Notes: generated from the sequence alone by a model not told the origin. Positions 7,561 through 13,493 are shown, numbered from the stretch's first letter. The stretch is DNA of 18,308 nt from UMGS1889 sp964540575 (GCA_964540575.1 CAZINI010000059.1:1-18308); one strand, 5' to 3'. Numbers and translations: made by a program.

Positions 7561-7804
7561 CAAGTGCAGACGCAAGTGTTTGTTTCAAGTTTATATGCGT
7601 CTATTTGATTCAATTTCACGCCCCCTGTTGTTGGTCATTTTGGGGTTGATTTTTGGCACGCGGAGCGTCTTAAATTCACTTTAGTGTGATAAAGATTAAC
7701 GAAATATGAACGTGACACGTGACGTGCTGTTCATATCAAAGCAGCATATTTTTGAGGGTGATTTTTGCAAAGTTCATATTTCTAAGCCAGATAACAGCAA
7801 AATG
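7561..7804. other. Spacer without supportable gene
   Basis: No gene with an RBS is visible. Two tandem echoes of TTCATATT/TTCATATC (about 7705, 7731, 7771) and the inverted repeat ACGTGACACGTGACGT near 7710 are present. It joins the palindrome field to the 11-bp repeat array. Confidence 0.4.
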
Positions 7805-8090
7805 GTGTACCAAAATTGTAACAAAAATTGTACTAAAATAGTACAATTATAGTGCAAAAATAGTTACAAAATTGCTCGCTAAAAATACGTGATAATTTTT
7901 GTTACAAAAAAGTAACAATAAGTGTACTAAAATAGTGCTGAAATAGTGCAAAAAATGTTCACTTATTGTTACAAAAGTGGACAGCGAAATTGACGAGCAA
8001 AATTGTTACAAAAAGTGTACTGAAATAGTGCAAAAATAGTGCGAAAATTGTGCTGAAAAAGCGTAAAAATTGTAACAATTTTGTACAAGC
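7805..8090. repeat. Array of about 25 degenerate 11-bp repeats with phased A-tracts
   Basis: The stretch can be read almost entirely as units of consensus GTGCNAAAATA. Consecutive units begin at 7830, 7841, 7852 and 7863; again at 7935, 7946, 7957 and 7968; and again at 8028, 8039, 8050, 8061 and 8072, exactly 11 bp apart. Intervening units are 10-13 bp. Each unit carries a GT(A/G/T)C-type head and an A4-A6 tract, so A-tracts recur once per helical turn, which should bend the DNA. Eleven-bp direct repeats are the known form of the plasmid R1 parC centromere, and AT-rich iterons mark many plasmid origins. Which, if either, applies here is inference, since no partition or Rep gene is in the window. 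Confidence 0.88.
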
Positions 8091-8193
8091 TTCTCTTGCC
8101 GACTCAGGGCAAACATGAAAGTGATAACGGTTCATAGATATATTTGGGATTTTATATCCCGTTCGGGAGAATAACGCAGTCAGTCTCGCTTTG

Positions 8194-8223
8194 GATTTTA
8201 TTAGCCCCCGGTCTAATAAAATC
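8194..8223. repeat. Strong hairpin
   Basis: GATTTTATTAG (8194-8204) and CTAATAAAATC (8213-8223) form an 11-bp stem with a GC-rich 8-base loop. It stands alone between the 11-bp array and the terminator at 8289, with no neighbouring ORF. GGGAT/ATCCC just upstream (about 8148-8160) is a second small stem. Confidence 0.7.
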
Positions 8224-8288
8224 TACGGCGTAGCCGTGAGGTGCATCTCAACTACTGCAATGGTTATTTTTCTGTTCACGAGAAAAAA

Positions 8289-8309
8289 GCCAGCCGTTTT
8301 GCGGCTGGC
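8289..8309 (-). terminator. Intrinsic terminator without an obvious gene
   Basis: GCCAGCCG (8289-8296), a 5-base loop and CGGCTGGC (8302-8309) are followed on the minus strand by TTTTTT. It is 285 bases past the terminator of the toxin operon, and no ORF with an RBS lies between the two. It therefore suggests a non-coding minus-strand transcript from about 8590 downward, or serves as a back-up terminator. Confidence 0.78.
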
Positions 8310-8333
8310 GTAACGTGGAAAACATATTAACAG

Positions 8334-8407
8334 TTGATATATCAAGTAAACAAGTTGATACATCAACCGTTGCAGTTGATATATCAATTAACAAAGTTGA
8401 AGCGATA
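8334..8407. repeat. Three 12-bp palindromes phased at 21 bp (binding-site array)
   Basis: TTGATATATCAA (8334-8345), TTGATACATCAA (8355-8366) and TTGATATATCAA (8376-8387) are spaced exactly 21 bp apart. A half site, TTGAAGC, begins at 8397, again 21 bp on. Twenty-one bp is two helical turns, so a dimeric DNA-binding protein would occupy the same face at each site. This is the form of an operator cluster, iteron or partition site. No candidate binding protein is identifiable. Confidence 0.82.
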
Positions 8408-8475
8408 TGCTGCGATAGCGTTGCTGATAACAGCAATGATGTTCTTAGTACATAGAAGCAATATAGGCTTTGGTA

Positions 8476-8565
8476 TGAGAACCCCCGGGTCACGGTGGAG
8501 CGACGCTTGCAAGCGAAACCGTGAACGGGGGGTTCTCATCTACGGATGCGTTTGTTTACAAACGC
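8476..8565. repeat. Nested cruciform
   Basis: Outer arms TGAGAACCCCC (8476-8486) and GGGGGTTCTCA (8528-8538) enclose CACGG (8491-8495) with CCGTG (8519-8523) and the inner palindrome GCTTGCAAGC (8505-8514). A separate hairpin GCGTTTGT-tt-ACAAACGC follows at 8548-8565. The CACGGTGGAGC wording recurs at about 15727, also just outside a terminator, so it is part of a spacer repeat family. Confidence 0.85.
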
Positions 8566-8592
8566 TGCCACAGTTCGTGATAACGAAAAAAA

Positions 8593-8618
8593 TAACCAGA
8601 CGCGTCAGCGTCTGGTTA
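8593..8618 (-). terminator. Terminator of the AbiE-like operon
   Basis: AACCAGACGC (8594-8603), loop GTCA, GCGTCTGGTT (8608-8617) is followed on the minus strand by ATTTTTTTCG. The stem sequence is shared with terminators at 10270-10293 and 11529-11552, and partly with 15771-15794 and 14171-14191. Confidence 0.9.
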
Positions 8619-8650
8619 ACGGTATAAAGCTTTTCGATAACAGAAAACTG

Positions 8651-8848
8651 TTAGTCGCAAATGCAATAAGTAGCGTTCGGAGTGTCTTCATCTTCCTCTT
8701 CATCTTCTGCAAGAACAAGACCGAGTTTTTTGAAAAGTTGTCTATCAAATTCATCATCTTCAGGTGTTCGAGGAAACGGGTTCTCTCCCTCTTCATAGGG
8801 TCTGCCTGTTTCATCCATAAATAGATACAGTTTGGTTTCATCGTTCAT
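8651..8848 (-). CDS. Small acidic protein, third gene of the toxin-antitoxin operon
   Basis: 65 aa. Begins MNDETKLYLFMDETGRPYEE and carries a run of D/E residues at the C-terminal side (EDEEEDEDT), giving a strongly negative charge. It ends TYCICD with two cysteines. ATG 8848 follows AAAGGAAAATCATT. It starts 13 bases after the toxin stop and is followed by the operon terminator, so it is co-transcribed with the pair. Function unknown. Its acidity invites the idea of a DNA mimic or accessory antitoxin, but the sequence gives no direct support. Confidence 0.75.
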   Translation of the reverse strand: MNDETKLYLFMDETGRPYEEGENPFPRTPEDDEFDRQLFKKLGLVLAEDEEEDEDTPNATYCICD

Positions 8849-8861
8849 AATGATTTTCCTT

Positions 8862-9740
8862 TCACTGATTAAAAGGATTTGATATTTCGGGAAGTTCTGT
8901 AGAATCAGACGGCGGATTCAAAATCTGAGAAGTGTTGCCTAATTGAGACGGTCCGCGTCTGGGTGCGGAACTCTTTTCCTTTTCCATCTCCCAAGACATC
9001 GTTTCAGGTGTCCATATCAGCTTTTCAGTTGATTTGGTAATAAATGGAGCCAAGAATTTGCTCAAATGCTTATGCACATCGTCAAAGTCAGGCTTGCCAT
9101 TGATTCTTTTTAGCTTATCATAAGCATGCTTTGTTTCAGTAGTTTTATGCAAAAAGCCGTCAAATGACTGGAATTCACGTCCGTTATTTATGCGGGCATT
9201 TTCGATATCCTGAGTGCTTACCGTTACGCAGTGTGTGAGTGCATACAGGTCTATCAGGTCTTTTGCACGGTATTTATATACTAAGTCGCTTGATATGGAG
9301 CTGATTTTGTCGGCAATGATTGCTGTTGGGGTGATACCTTTTATTTTCAATTCACCATAATGATATGTTCGTTCACCATACAAAGGTTTTATGTCCATAT
9401 CCATGGTTACAAATGAGGTATCCGTTTTTGCATTTATTATCTCAATACCCACAGATTTCTTAACATCAGGCGCTCTTGTGACAACCGCACGATAAGGCTT
9501 TTCGCCATTTTGTAAGCTATCATTGAGCTGTTTTTCAATATCAGTCATATCAGGCATTGAATCAATCCAATCAGCATCAATGTCAATAGTATATCTTGAA
9601 ATGTTGTGATAATTGTTTTCATGCAATATCAGTTTTGTAATCAAACCACCTTTGAATACGATTGGTGCATTTGTGTTGGAGATACGAGCAATTATGTCAT
9701 AAAAATCATCTTCATAGTTATCCAATGTCTTATCCTCCAT
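8862..9740 (-). CDS. AbiEii/AbiGii-type nucleotidyltransferase toxin
   Basis: About 292 aa from ATG 9740. Motif 1, FKGGLITKL (near residues 29-37), corresponds to the family GG-x-x-L. RYTIDIDADW (near 48-57) supplies the D-x-D metal-binding pair. A lysine-containing IIADKISSISSD segment and then YKYRAKDLIDLYAL match the family K...R-x-K/R-D-x-x-D-L motif. AbiEii toxins are nucleotidyltransferases that modify RNA and act in type IV toxin-antitoxin and phage abortive infection. The C-terminal 60 residues are proline- and serine-rich and look disordered. Start choice is uncertain: ATG 9740 has no RBS, while TTG 9725 has an ideal GGAGG eight bases before it. In both cases the RBS overlaps the antitoxin end, so translation is coupled. 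Confidence 0.85.
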   Translation of the reverse strand: MEDKTLDNYEDDFYDIIARISNTNAPIVFKGGLITKLILHENNYHNISRYTIDIDADWIDSMPDMTDIEKQLNDSLQNGEKPYRAVVTRAPDVKKSVGIEIINAKTDTSFVTMDMDIKPLYGERTYHYGELKIKGITPTAIIADKISSISSDLVYKYRAKDLIDLYALTHCVTVSTQDIENARINNGREFQSFDGFLHKTTETKHAYDKLKRINGKPDFDDVHKHLSKFLAPFITKSTEKLIWTPETMSWEMEKEKSSAPRRGPSQLGNTSQILNPPSDSTELPEISNPFNQ

Positions 9741-10164
9741 AGTAATCAATAGCGTCTGCCGACACTCGTTCGAATATACTTCTATTGCTTGGAGCTATTG
9801 ATAGTCCATCATAGCTCTTACCGTTTTTGTAGTAATACTTGCACAAAGCTTCAGTTAAGGCAAGCTCGTCTGTATTGTCAAAATCGGCAAGCATGTCATT
9901 GATAGTTTGCTGAAACGTAGTGCATTTAACGCCGTTAATGATTTCGTAATCGATGTTGTCGAAGCTTTCAACTATGTTGTAATTGATATTGTCGTACTTT
10001 CCCTTTTGAGTAGCGTAGACGTCTATCTCAATTTCGTTACCGTATCCGACAAATTGTCGCATACATTCTAATGCGGATGTTGCACATAGTATTATATCTT
10101 CATCAATTACGGCTTTGAACCATTCTATGCGTGTTGCAAATTCTCTGCTTTGACGTGTAAGCAT
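9730..10164 (-). CDS. AbiEi-like antitoxin (effector domain only)
   Basis: 144 aa from ATG 10164, which has an AAAGGGGATGATACA leader. ATSALECM...EIEIDVYAT...YEIINGVKCTTFQQTINDMLAD follows the AbiEi C-terminal layout of an S-A-L motif, beta strands, then G-V-x-x-T-x-x-x-T-I-x-D. The usual N-terminal winged-helix DNA-binding domain is missing, so autorepression by this protein alone is doubtful. It lies directly upstream of the AbiEii-type gene and overlaps it. Its last 55 residues (MLADF-x-N-T...L-x-x-YY...KS-x-x-GL-x-I-x-P) are clearly similar to the end of the 185-aa protein at 12936-13493. Identification as antitoxin rests mainly on the neighbour and the motif order. Confidence 0.72.
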   Translation of the reverse strand: MLTRQSREFATRIEWFKAVIDEDIILCATSALECMRQFVGYGNEIEIDVYATQKGKYDNINYNIVESFDNIDYEIINGVKCTTFQQTINDMLADFDNTDELALTEALCKYYYKNGKSYDGLSIAPSNRSIFERVSADAIDYYGG

Positions 10165-10186
10165 TGTATCATCCCCTTTCAAGATT

Positions 10187-10215
10187 ATTATATCATAATA
10201 GTTCCTCAAAATCAA
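10187..10215 (-). promoter_or_regulatory. Promoter of the AbiE-like operon
   Basis: On the minus strand TTGATT (10215-10210), a 17-base spacer and a perfect TATAAT (10192-10187) lie just upstream of the antitoxin RBS. The -35 overlaps the 3' arm of the outer stem of the leader hairpin at 10211-10245, so formation of that stem in DNA, or protein binding there, could affect this promoter. Confidence 0.87.
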
Positions 10216-10245
10216 GCCGTCTGACCGCAAGGTCAGATGCTTGAT
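10211..10245 (-). promoter_or_regulatory. Leader stem element, copy at 10.2 kb
   Basis: Inner stem TCTGACC (10220-10226), loop GCAA, GGTCAGA (10231-10237). Outer stem ATCAAG (10211-10216) with CTTGAT (10240-10245). On the minus strand CGG separates the two stems on the 3' side. It is one of nine related elements upstream of genes in the array; this one lies upstream of the visible promoter rather than inside its transcript. Confidence 0.72.
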
Positions 10246-10269
10246 AACAGGAAGTGATGCGAAAAAAAT

Positions 10270-10293
10270 AACCAGACGCGTCAGCGTCCGGTT
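10270..10293 (-). terminator. Terminator of the 107-aa gene
   Basis: AACCAGACGC (10270-10279), loop GTCA, GCGTCCGGTT (10284-10293), with one A-C mismatch. A T-rich tail follows on the minus strand. Sequence and flanks (GGTATAAAGC, GATAACAG) match the terminator at 8594-8617. Confidence 0.85.
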
Positions 10294-10332
10294 AACGGTA
10301 TAAAGCTGTCTTGATAACAGCAGATAATCAGT

Positions 10333-10656
10333 TTATGCATTAGCTTCAGCAATGATTGCAGCGGCAAGAGCCTTTTCTTCTTCGTTAAGGCGATTAATGA
10401 TGATTTCGTTCCACTTTGCTTTGTCAAGGTAGCTGTTTTCAAATGCAAGCTTCAAGCTGTCGAAGATTTCACACAGCTCACCTTCAAAAAGCCGACATGA
10501 CTGCCAATAGGTCTCACCGTTTTCGTAGTAGATGATGTTTCTGTCTTCACATGCCTGTATTTCGGTTCTGAAGAACACTTGATTCTTGACGGTTAACTGC
10601 TGGTCTACGACTTCCGTCTCATTAACATACTCACGGATAACTAAATATTTTCTCAT
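10333..10656 (-). CDS. Hypothetical protein, 107 aa
   Basis: Starts MRKYLVIREYVNETEVVDQQ at ATG 10656, which follows GGGAGA at about eight bases. The upstream in-frame extension to 10674 crosses that RBS and is not used. The protein has an N-terminal beta-rich part and a C-terminal helical, alanine-rich end (NEEEKALAAAIIAEANA). I do not recognise a family. It is a single-gene unit with a leader stem upstream and its own terminator downstream. Confidence 0.75.
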   Translation of the reverse strand: MRKYLVIREYVNETEVVDQQLTVKNQVFFRTEIQACEDRNIIYYENGETYWQSCRLFEGELCEIFDSLKLAFENSYLDKAKWNEIIINRLNEEEKALAAAIIAEANA

Positions 10657-10697
10657 ACTATTTTCTCCCATCAATAAATATTTTTACAGACGCCTCG

Positions 10698-10715
10698 TCT
10701 GACCGCAAGGTCAGA
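10698..10715 (-). promoter_or_regulatory. Leader stem element, copy at 10.7 kb
   Basis: TCTGACC (10698-10704), loop GCAA, GGTCAGA (10709-10715), with the flank GATGCTTGATAACAGGAA shared with the 10.2-kb copy. Here the outer stem is not formed. It precedes the 107-aa gene by about 40 bases. Confidence 0.65.
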
Positions 10716-10826
10716 TGCTTGATAACAGGAAATGAAACGATAAGGCTCCGATGACTCTGATAGCGTAAACTTAATGCTCAGAGCATAAAACCAATAACGG
10801 CTATGGATTTATGATAACGAAAAAAT

Positions 10827-10849
10827 AGCTGGCTGCATAGCAGCCAGCT
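10827..10849 (-). terminator. Terminator of the 128-aa gene
   Basis: AGCTGGCTGC (10827-10836), loop ATA, GCAGCCAGCT (10840-10849), followed on the minus strand by ATTTTTTCG. The stem sequence is unrelated to the ACCAGACGC terminators, but the tail (plus-strand GATAACGAAAAAATA) is the same. Confidence 0.9.
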
Positions 10850-10880
10850 CACGGTAATACGATGTTGTTTTCATGTTTTC

Positions 10881-11267
10881 TCAGTCAAGGGTGATACCGA
10901 GAAGCTCAAGTGCAAGTTCTTTTACCGCACGACGAGCTTCGTAGTCTGTATATTCCTCACAATGACCGACAGGTTTCTCATACATAAAGCGGATTAAATC
11001 CTCAGTGGTATGGATTCGAGCTTTGTATTCAGCAACTATTTTGTCAGCTTCATCATTCATTGCCTGAATCAAAGCATCACGTGTCAGGTATATATCCTTG
11101 ACAGGGATAGTAAATGAACCGTTGTCAGTATTTACATATACAGAATCAGTAGGTTTAATATACCATCCTGTTTTGAGTATGTCCAAAATAACACCCTTGA
11201 TAGGCATATTATCGCTCCAAGGCTGTTTGAACCATATGTCATCGCCTATTTTAATTTCGTTTATCAT
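10881..11267 (-). CDS. Hypothetical protein with SH3-like N-terminus, 128 aa
   Basis: ATG 11267 (MINEIKIGDDIWFKQPW) is preceded by GAAAGG at 12 bases. Longer in-frame starts run through the leader stem and are rejected. Residues 1-65 read as a small beta barrel (I-K-I-G-D-D-I-W-F...G-V-I-L-D-I-L-K-T-G-W-Y-I-K), similar in style to the start of the protein at 15846-16100. The C-terminal half is helical and charged (NDEADKIVAEYKARIHTTED). Function unknown; single-gene unit with leader stem and terminator. Confidence 0.8.
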   Translation of the reverse strand: MINEIKIGDDIWFKQPWSDNMPIKGVILDILKTGWYIKPTDSVYVNTDNGSFTIPVKDIYLTRDALIQAMNDEADKIVAEYKARIHTTEDLIRFMYEKPVGHCEEYTDYEARRAVKELALELLGITLD

Positions 11268-11290
11268 AAATATCATCAACCTTTCAATTT

Positions 11291-11333
11291 TGTTATCGAG
11301 CCGTCTGACCGCAAGGTCAGATGTTTGATAACA
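11291..11333 (-). promoter_or_regulatory. Leader stem element, copy at 11.3 kb
   Basis: Inner stem TCTGACC (11304-11310), loop GCAA, GGTCAGA (11315-11321). Outer stem TGTTATC (11291-11297) with GATAACA (11327-11333), different in sequence from the 10.2-kb copy but still fully paired. It lies directly before the RBS of the 128-aa gene. Confidence 0.75.
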
Positions 11334-11405
11334 GAAAGTGAAACGATAAGGCACAGATGACCCTGACAGCATAAACGTAATGCTTAGAGCATAAAACCAA
11401 TAACA

Positions 11406-11500
11406 GCTTTGTTATTATATAGCTTGAATGAAATCAAGCTATATAATATTTGCAAAGCGTCTTGTGCTTTTTTACATGCTTGCATGTCAAAAAGCACATT
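11406..11500. mobile_element. 95-bp palindromic insertion in an intergenic spacer
   Basis: The spacer at 11341-11520 matches the one at 10741-10820 (CGATAAGGC, ATGAC, AGAGCATAAAACCAATAACRGC, TATGGRTTTATGATAACGA). It is interrupted by about 95 extra bases holding two strong hairpins: ATTATATAGCTTGA with TCAAGCTATATAAT (11414-11447), and GTGCTTTTT-t-ACATGC with GCATGT-c-AAAAAGCAC (11464-11497). There is no ORF. It looks like one or two miniature palindromic elements inserted into an older spacer; calling it mobile is inference. Confidence 0.55.
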
Positions 11501-11528
11501 GCTATGGGTTTATGATAACGAAAAAAAT

Positions 11529-11552
11529 AACCAGACGCGTTAGCGTCTGGTT
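11529..11552 (-). terminator. Terminator of the 90-aa repeat protein gene
   Basis: AACCAGACGC (11529-11538), loop GTTA, GCGTCTGGTT (11543-11552), with an ATTTTTTTCG tail on the minus strand. It is the same module as at 8594 and 10270. Confidence 0.9.
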
Positions 11553-11566
11553 TGACAGCAAAGGTT

Positions 11567-11839
11567 TCAAGTATTGTTTGAAAGCATCGGTATCTTGTTC
11601 AAGCGAAGCTTGAGTTTGTCGATTTTTGCGTGGCATCTTGCAATTTCGTCAATAGCCGTTCTGAGCCCCGCTGCATCGACGGTCAGAGTTCCAATGGGGC
11701 TTTGCATCTCAATGGGCTTGCTGATAACAGCGTTCTGGACAATGCTCTGAAGGCGGGCGATTTCGTCGATTGCCTTACGCATACCATCGGGATTAACAGG
11801 CAGGTCGCCGATAGGGCTGGTCATAAACATTTCATTCAT
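11567..11839 (-). CDS. Hypothetical protein with an internal duplication, 90 aa
   Basis: MNEMFMTSPIGDLPVNPDG starts at ATG 11839, about ten bases past AAAGGAC. Residues 7-31 (TSPIGDLPVNPDGMRKAIDE plus IARLQ) and about 46-70 (QSPIGTLTVDAAGLRTAIDE plus IARCH) are two copies of one motif: S-P-I-G-x-L-x-V-x-x-x-G-(M/L)-R-x-A-I-D-E-I-A-R. The second copy is followed by a basic tail (KIDKLKLRLNK). The two halves probably form a symmetric or self-pairing fold. Family unknown. Single-gene unit with leader stem and terminator. Confidence 0.82.
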   Translation of the reverse strand: MNEMFMTSPIGDLPVNPDGMRKAIDEIARLQSIVQNAVISKPIEMQSPIGTLTVDAAGLRTAIDEIARCHAKIDKLKLRLNKIPMLSNNT

Positions 11840-11876
11840 GGTACATTACGTCCTTTCTATTTTATAGCTGAGCCGA

Positions 11877-11892
11877 CGGGGCGACAGCACCG
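11877..11892 (-). promoter_or_regulatory. Leader stem element, degenerate copy at 11.9 kb
   Basis: CGGGGC (11877-11882), loop GACA, GCACCG (11887-11892), with one mismatch. On the minus strand it is followed by GTCGGCTCAGCTATAAAA and the RBS of the 90-aa gene, the same order as in the better copies. Confidence 0.55.
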
Positions 11893-11917
11893 TTTGGATT
11901 AGAATGGAAAAAACAAA

Positions 11918-11940
11918 GCCCCGTGAATCATTCACGGAGC
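11918..11940 (-). terminator. Terminator of the 103-aa gene
   Basis: CCGTGAAT (11921-11928), a one-base centre and ATTCACGG (11930-11937), with flanking GC pairs. It is followed on the minus strand by TTTGTTTTTTCC, 18 bases past the stop codon. Confidence 0.87.
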
Positions 11941-11957
11941 CTAGGTATTGAGCTGTA

Positions 11958-12269
11958 TCAGTAATATGCCTTTGTCTTGTTAGGGGCATTGCGGATTTTG
12001 GTAAGAAGCTCATCGGCATTAGGAGTCTCAGCACATTTGAGAGCGAAGATGCAAGCCTCATATGCACCGCCGTAGACGTCTAAGCTGCAGTAAGTGCCGT
12101 TTGTATCACTGACCATTAAGCTCTTGTCAAGCTTGTCGGCGATGTCTTTGTAGATGCGGGACATATCGTTCTTTTTGCCGTAGATGTTCTCAATAACGTT
12201 ATTGAGTGCATCAGCCAGTACAGCTTTTTCGTCAACCCAGAGCTTTATAGCCTTAAAGTTTGTTTTCAT
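11958..12269 (-). CDS. Hypothetical protein, 103 aa
   Basis: MKTNFKAIKLWVDEKAVLAD starts at ATG 12269, with GAAAGGAAG eight bases before it. It is a helical N-terminal half (ALNNVIENIYGKKNDMSRIY), then a glycine/cysteine-containing middle (YCSLDVYGGAYEACIFALKC) and a lysine-rich tail ending KAYY. Not recognised. It has a leader stem upstream and a clear terminator downstream, forming its own unit, although read-through from the kinase gene upstream is possible because no terminator separates them. Confidence 0.8.
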   Translation of the reverse strand: MKTNFKAIKLWVDEKAVLADALNNVIENIYGKKNDMSRIYKDIADKLDKSLMVSDTNGTYCSLDVYGGAYEACIFALKCAETPNADELLTKIRNAPNKTKAYY

Positions 12270-12317
12270 AATGATTACTTCCTTTCAGTGTATGAGATAT
12301 TATAATCTCTTTTATTG

Positions 12318-12349
12318 ATGAACCGACGGGGCGTAAGCCCCGTTTTCAT
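12318..12349 (-). promoter_or_regulatory. Leader stem element, copy at 12.3 kb
   Basis: Inner stem ACGGGGC (12326-12332), loop GTAA, GCCCCGT (12337-12343). Outer stem ATGAA (12318-12322) with TTCAT (12345-12349). On the minus strand CGG again lies between the stems on the 3' side, followed by CAATAAAAGAGATTATAAT and then the RBS. Confidence 0.75.
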
Positions 12350-12361
12350 GAGAACTATGTA

Positions 12362-12904
12362 TCAGCCTTTCAAAGCAAGCATAACGTCGCTGAATATCTT
12401 GTTGTACGATTCCAAGTTGCCCTTGAGCATTTGATAAGAAACGTTCATCTTGTCAAGCGTTGCAATGATAGCATCGCCAAGAGCGTCAGCCTCTTCTTCG
12501 GTTTCGTATCTGCCTTTAGTATTATAGGGTTTCTCTCTTGTAAGCAGATAGGTCATATTATTGAACGAATTGAAGCAGTTGACTACTATCTCATTGAAAG
12601 CATCTCCAAGAATGTCGCTGTTGTTGTGTATGATAGATATAGGCAGCGGAGAATCAGTTACGATAACGTCTACCTTATCTGCACATCTGTTCATGCGATA
12701 GAACTGTTTGCCAAAGATGTAAATCTGATTATCGGGCTTACTCAGTATTTCAGAGTTTTCTTCCCATACCTTGTCTTTGGCATACTCTGTTACAAGCTCA
12801 GCGTTTACGCCTGCCATTTTCAGCATAGAGAAAACATAGGCGGCACCTGTGGACTTGCCTGCAGAAGGAGTGCCGAACAGATTGACAACTAAGCATTTTT
12901 TCAT
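12362..12904 (-). CDS. P-loop kinase/ATPase, NadR-like (AAA_28 type)
   Basis: 180 aa. Walker A GTPSAGKST at about 11-19, then V-T-E-Y-A-K-D-K-V-W-E-E, QIYIFGKQFYRMNRC, and a Walker B-like VDVIVTDSPL at about 78-87. A late R-Y-E-T-E-E-E-A segment resembles the lid region. This order is that of small phage and plasmid NTPases related to the kinase domain of NadR; the substrate cannot be told. ATG 12904 follows AAAGGAG. It starts 31 bases after the stop of the 185-aa gene with no terminator between, so the two are probably one operon. Phage genomes often carry this protein, which supports an element origin for the array. Confidence 0.85.
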   Translation of the reverse strand: MKKCLVVNLFGTPSAGKSTGAAYVFSMLKMAGVNAELVTEYAKDKVWEENSEILSKPDNQIYIFGKQFYRMNRCADKVDVIVTDSPLPISIIHNNSDILGDAFNEIVVNCFNSFNNMTYLLTREKPYNTKGRYETEEEADALGDAIIATLDKMNVSYQMLKGNLESYNKIFSDVMLALKG

Positions 12905-12935
12905 AATGATTTCTCCTTTCGTTTCAGGTCAAGGA

Positions 12936-13493
12936 TTATGCGTTGACACAGTTCTCCTTGACTTTGCCTGCTAAGTAATCGAACAGCTCTTGACATTCAG
13001 GGTCAATTTCCAGTCCCTCAAAGCTTTTATTGCATTCAAGGTAATATTCGGATAATGATTCTATCAGATTAAGTTCATCTTCTAAAGTATTTTTGAAATC
13101 GGCAAGCATAGAATAGATAAAGCCTTTAAACAACTTTAGAACAGGGCTTTCTTCGGTGTCGTTAAATTTAAAACTGATAGCAATATTACGTTCCTCTAAA
13201 TTAGCCGTAATGTCTATCGTAGTCTCAGTGTCTACTACCCATACCATTCCGTAAAAACCCTCAAAGTTGTCAGTGGGGTCGTAGCTGTTTGTTACGGGAG
13301 AGTTGCCGTATTTTCTGTATTCGTCAGAACCCATAAACTCAGTAAAATTGCTGTAGGTTCCGATAGTGTCATAGGTCTTAGCGTCTTTCAGCCTGAATAT
13401 ATAGTCTTTGCTGTAGTAATCGGGAAAAATTATATTAGGGAGTGTGTCAGCGATATCGTCGGAAATTTCGTAAACAGTTCTGTAATTATTCAT
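12936..13493 (-). CDS. Hypothetical protein sharing the antitoxin C-terminal domain, 185 aa
   Basis: ATG 13493 (MNNYRTVYEISDDIAD) follows AAAGAGG at seven bases. The 20 codons upstream in frame are leader sequence, nearly identical to the leader of the next gene, and are not coding. The last 55 residues (MLADFKNTLEDELNLIESLS, EYYLECNKSFEGLEIDPECQ, then ELFDYLA) match the end of the AbiEi-like protein at 9730-10164 at L-A-D-F-x-N-T, L-x-x-YY, K-S-x-x-G-L-x-I-x-P and F. The first 120 residues are different and acidic, with no toxin gene beside it. It may be an orphan paralogue of that effector domain. Likely co-transcribed with the P-loop kinase downstream. Confidence 0.82.
   Translation of the reverse strand: MNNYRTVYEISDDIADTLPNIIFPDYYSKDYIFRLKDAKTYDTIGTYSNFTEFMGSDEYRKYGNSPVTNSYDPTDNFEGFYGMVWVVDTETTIDITANLEERNIAISFKFNDTEESPVLKLFKGFIYSMLADFKNTLEDELNLIESLSEYYLECNKSFEGLEIDPECQELFDYLAGKVKENCVNA

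Noticed and set aside
6722..7588. A 288-codon open frame on the minus strand
   Set aside because: It runs through the palindrome field and into the tandem repeats, has no RBS, and its translation is rich in C, H, R and S without domain-like wording. It is open by chance.
12431..12892. A 153-codon plus-strand frame
   Set aside because: It is the antisense shadow of the P-loop kinase gene; the kinase motifs and RBS are on the minus strand.
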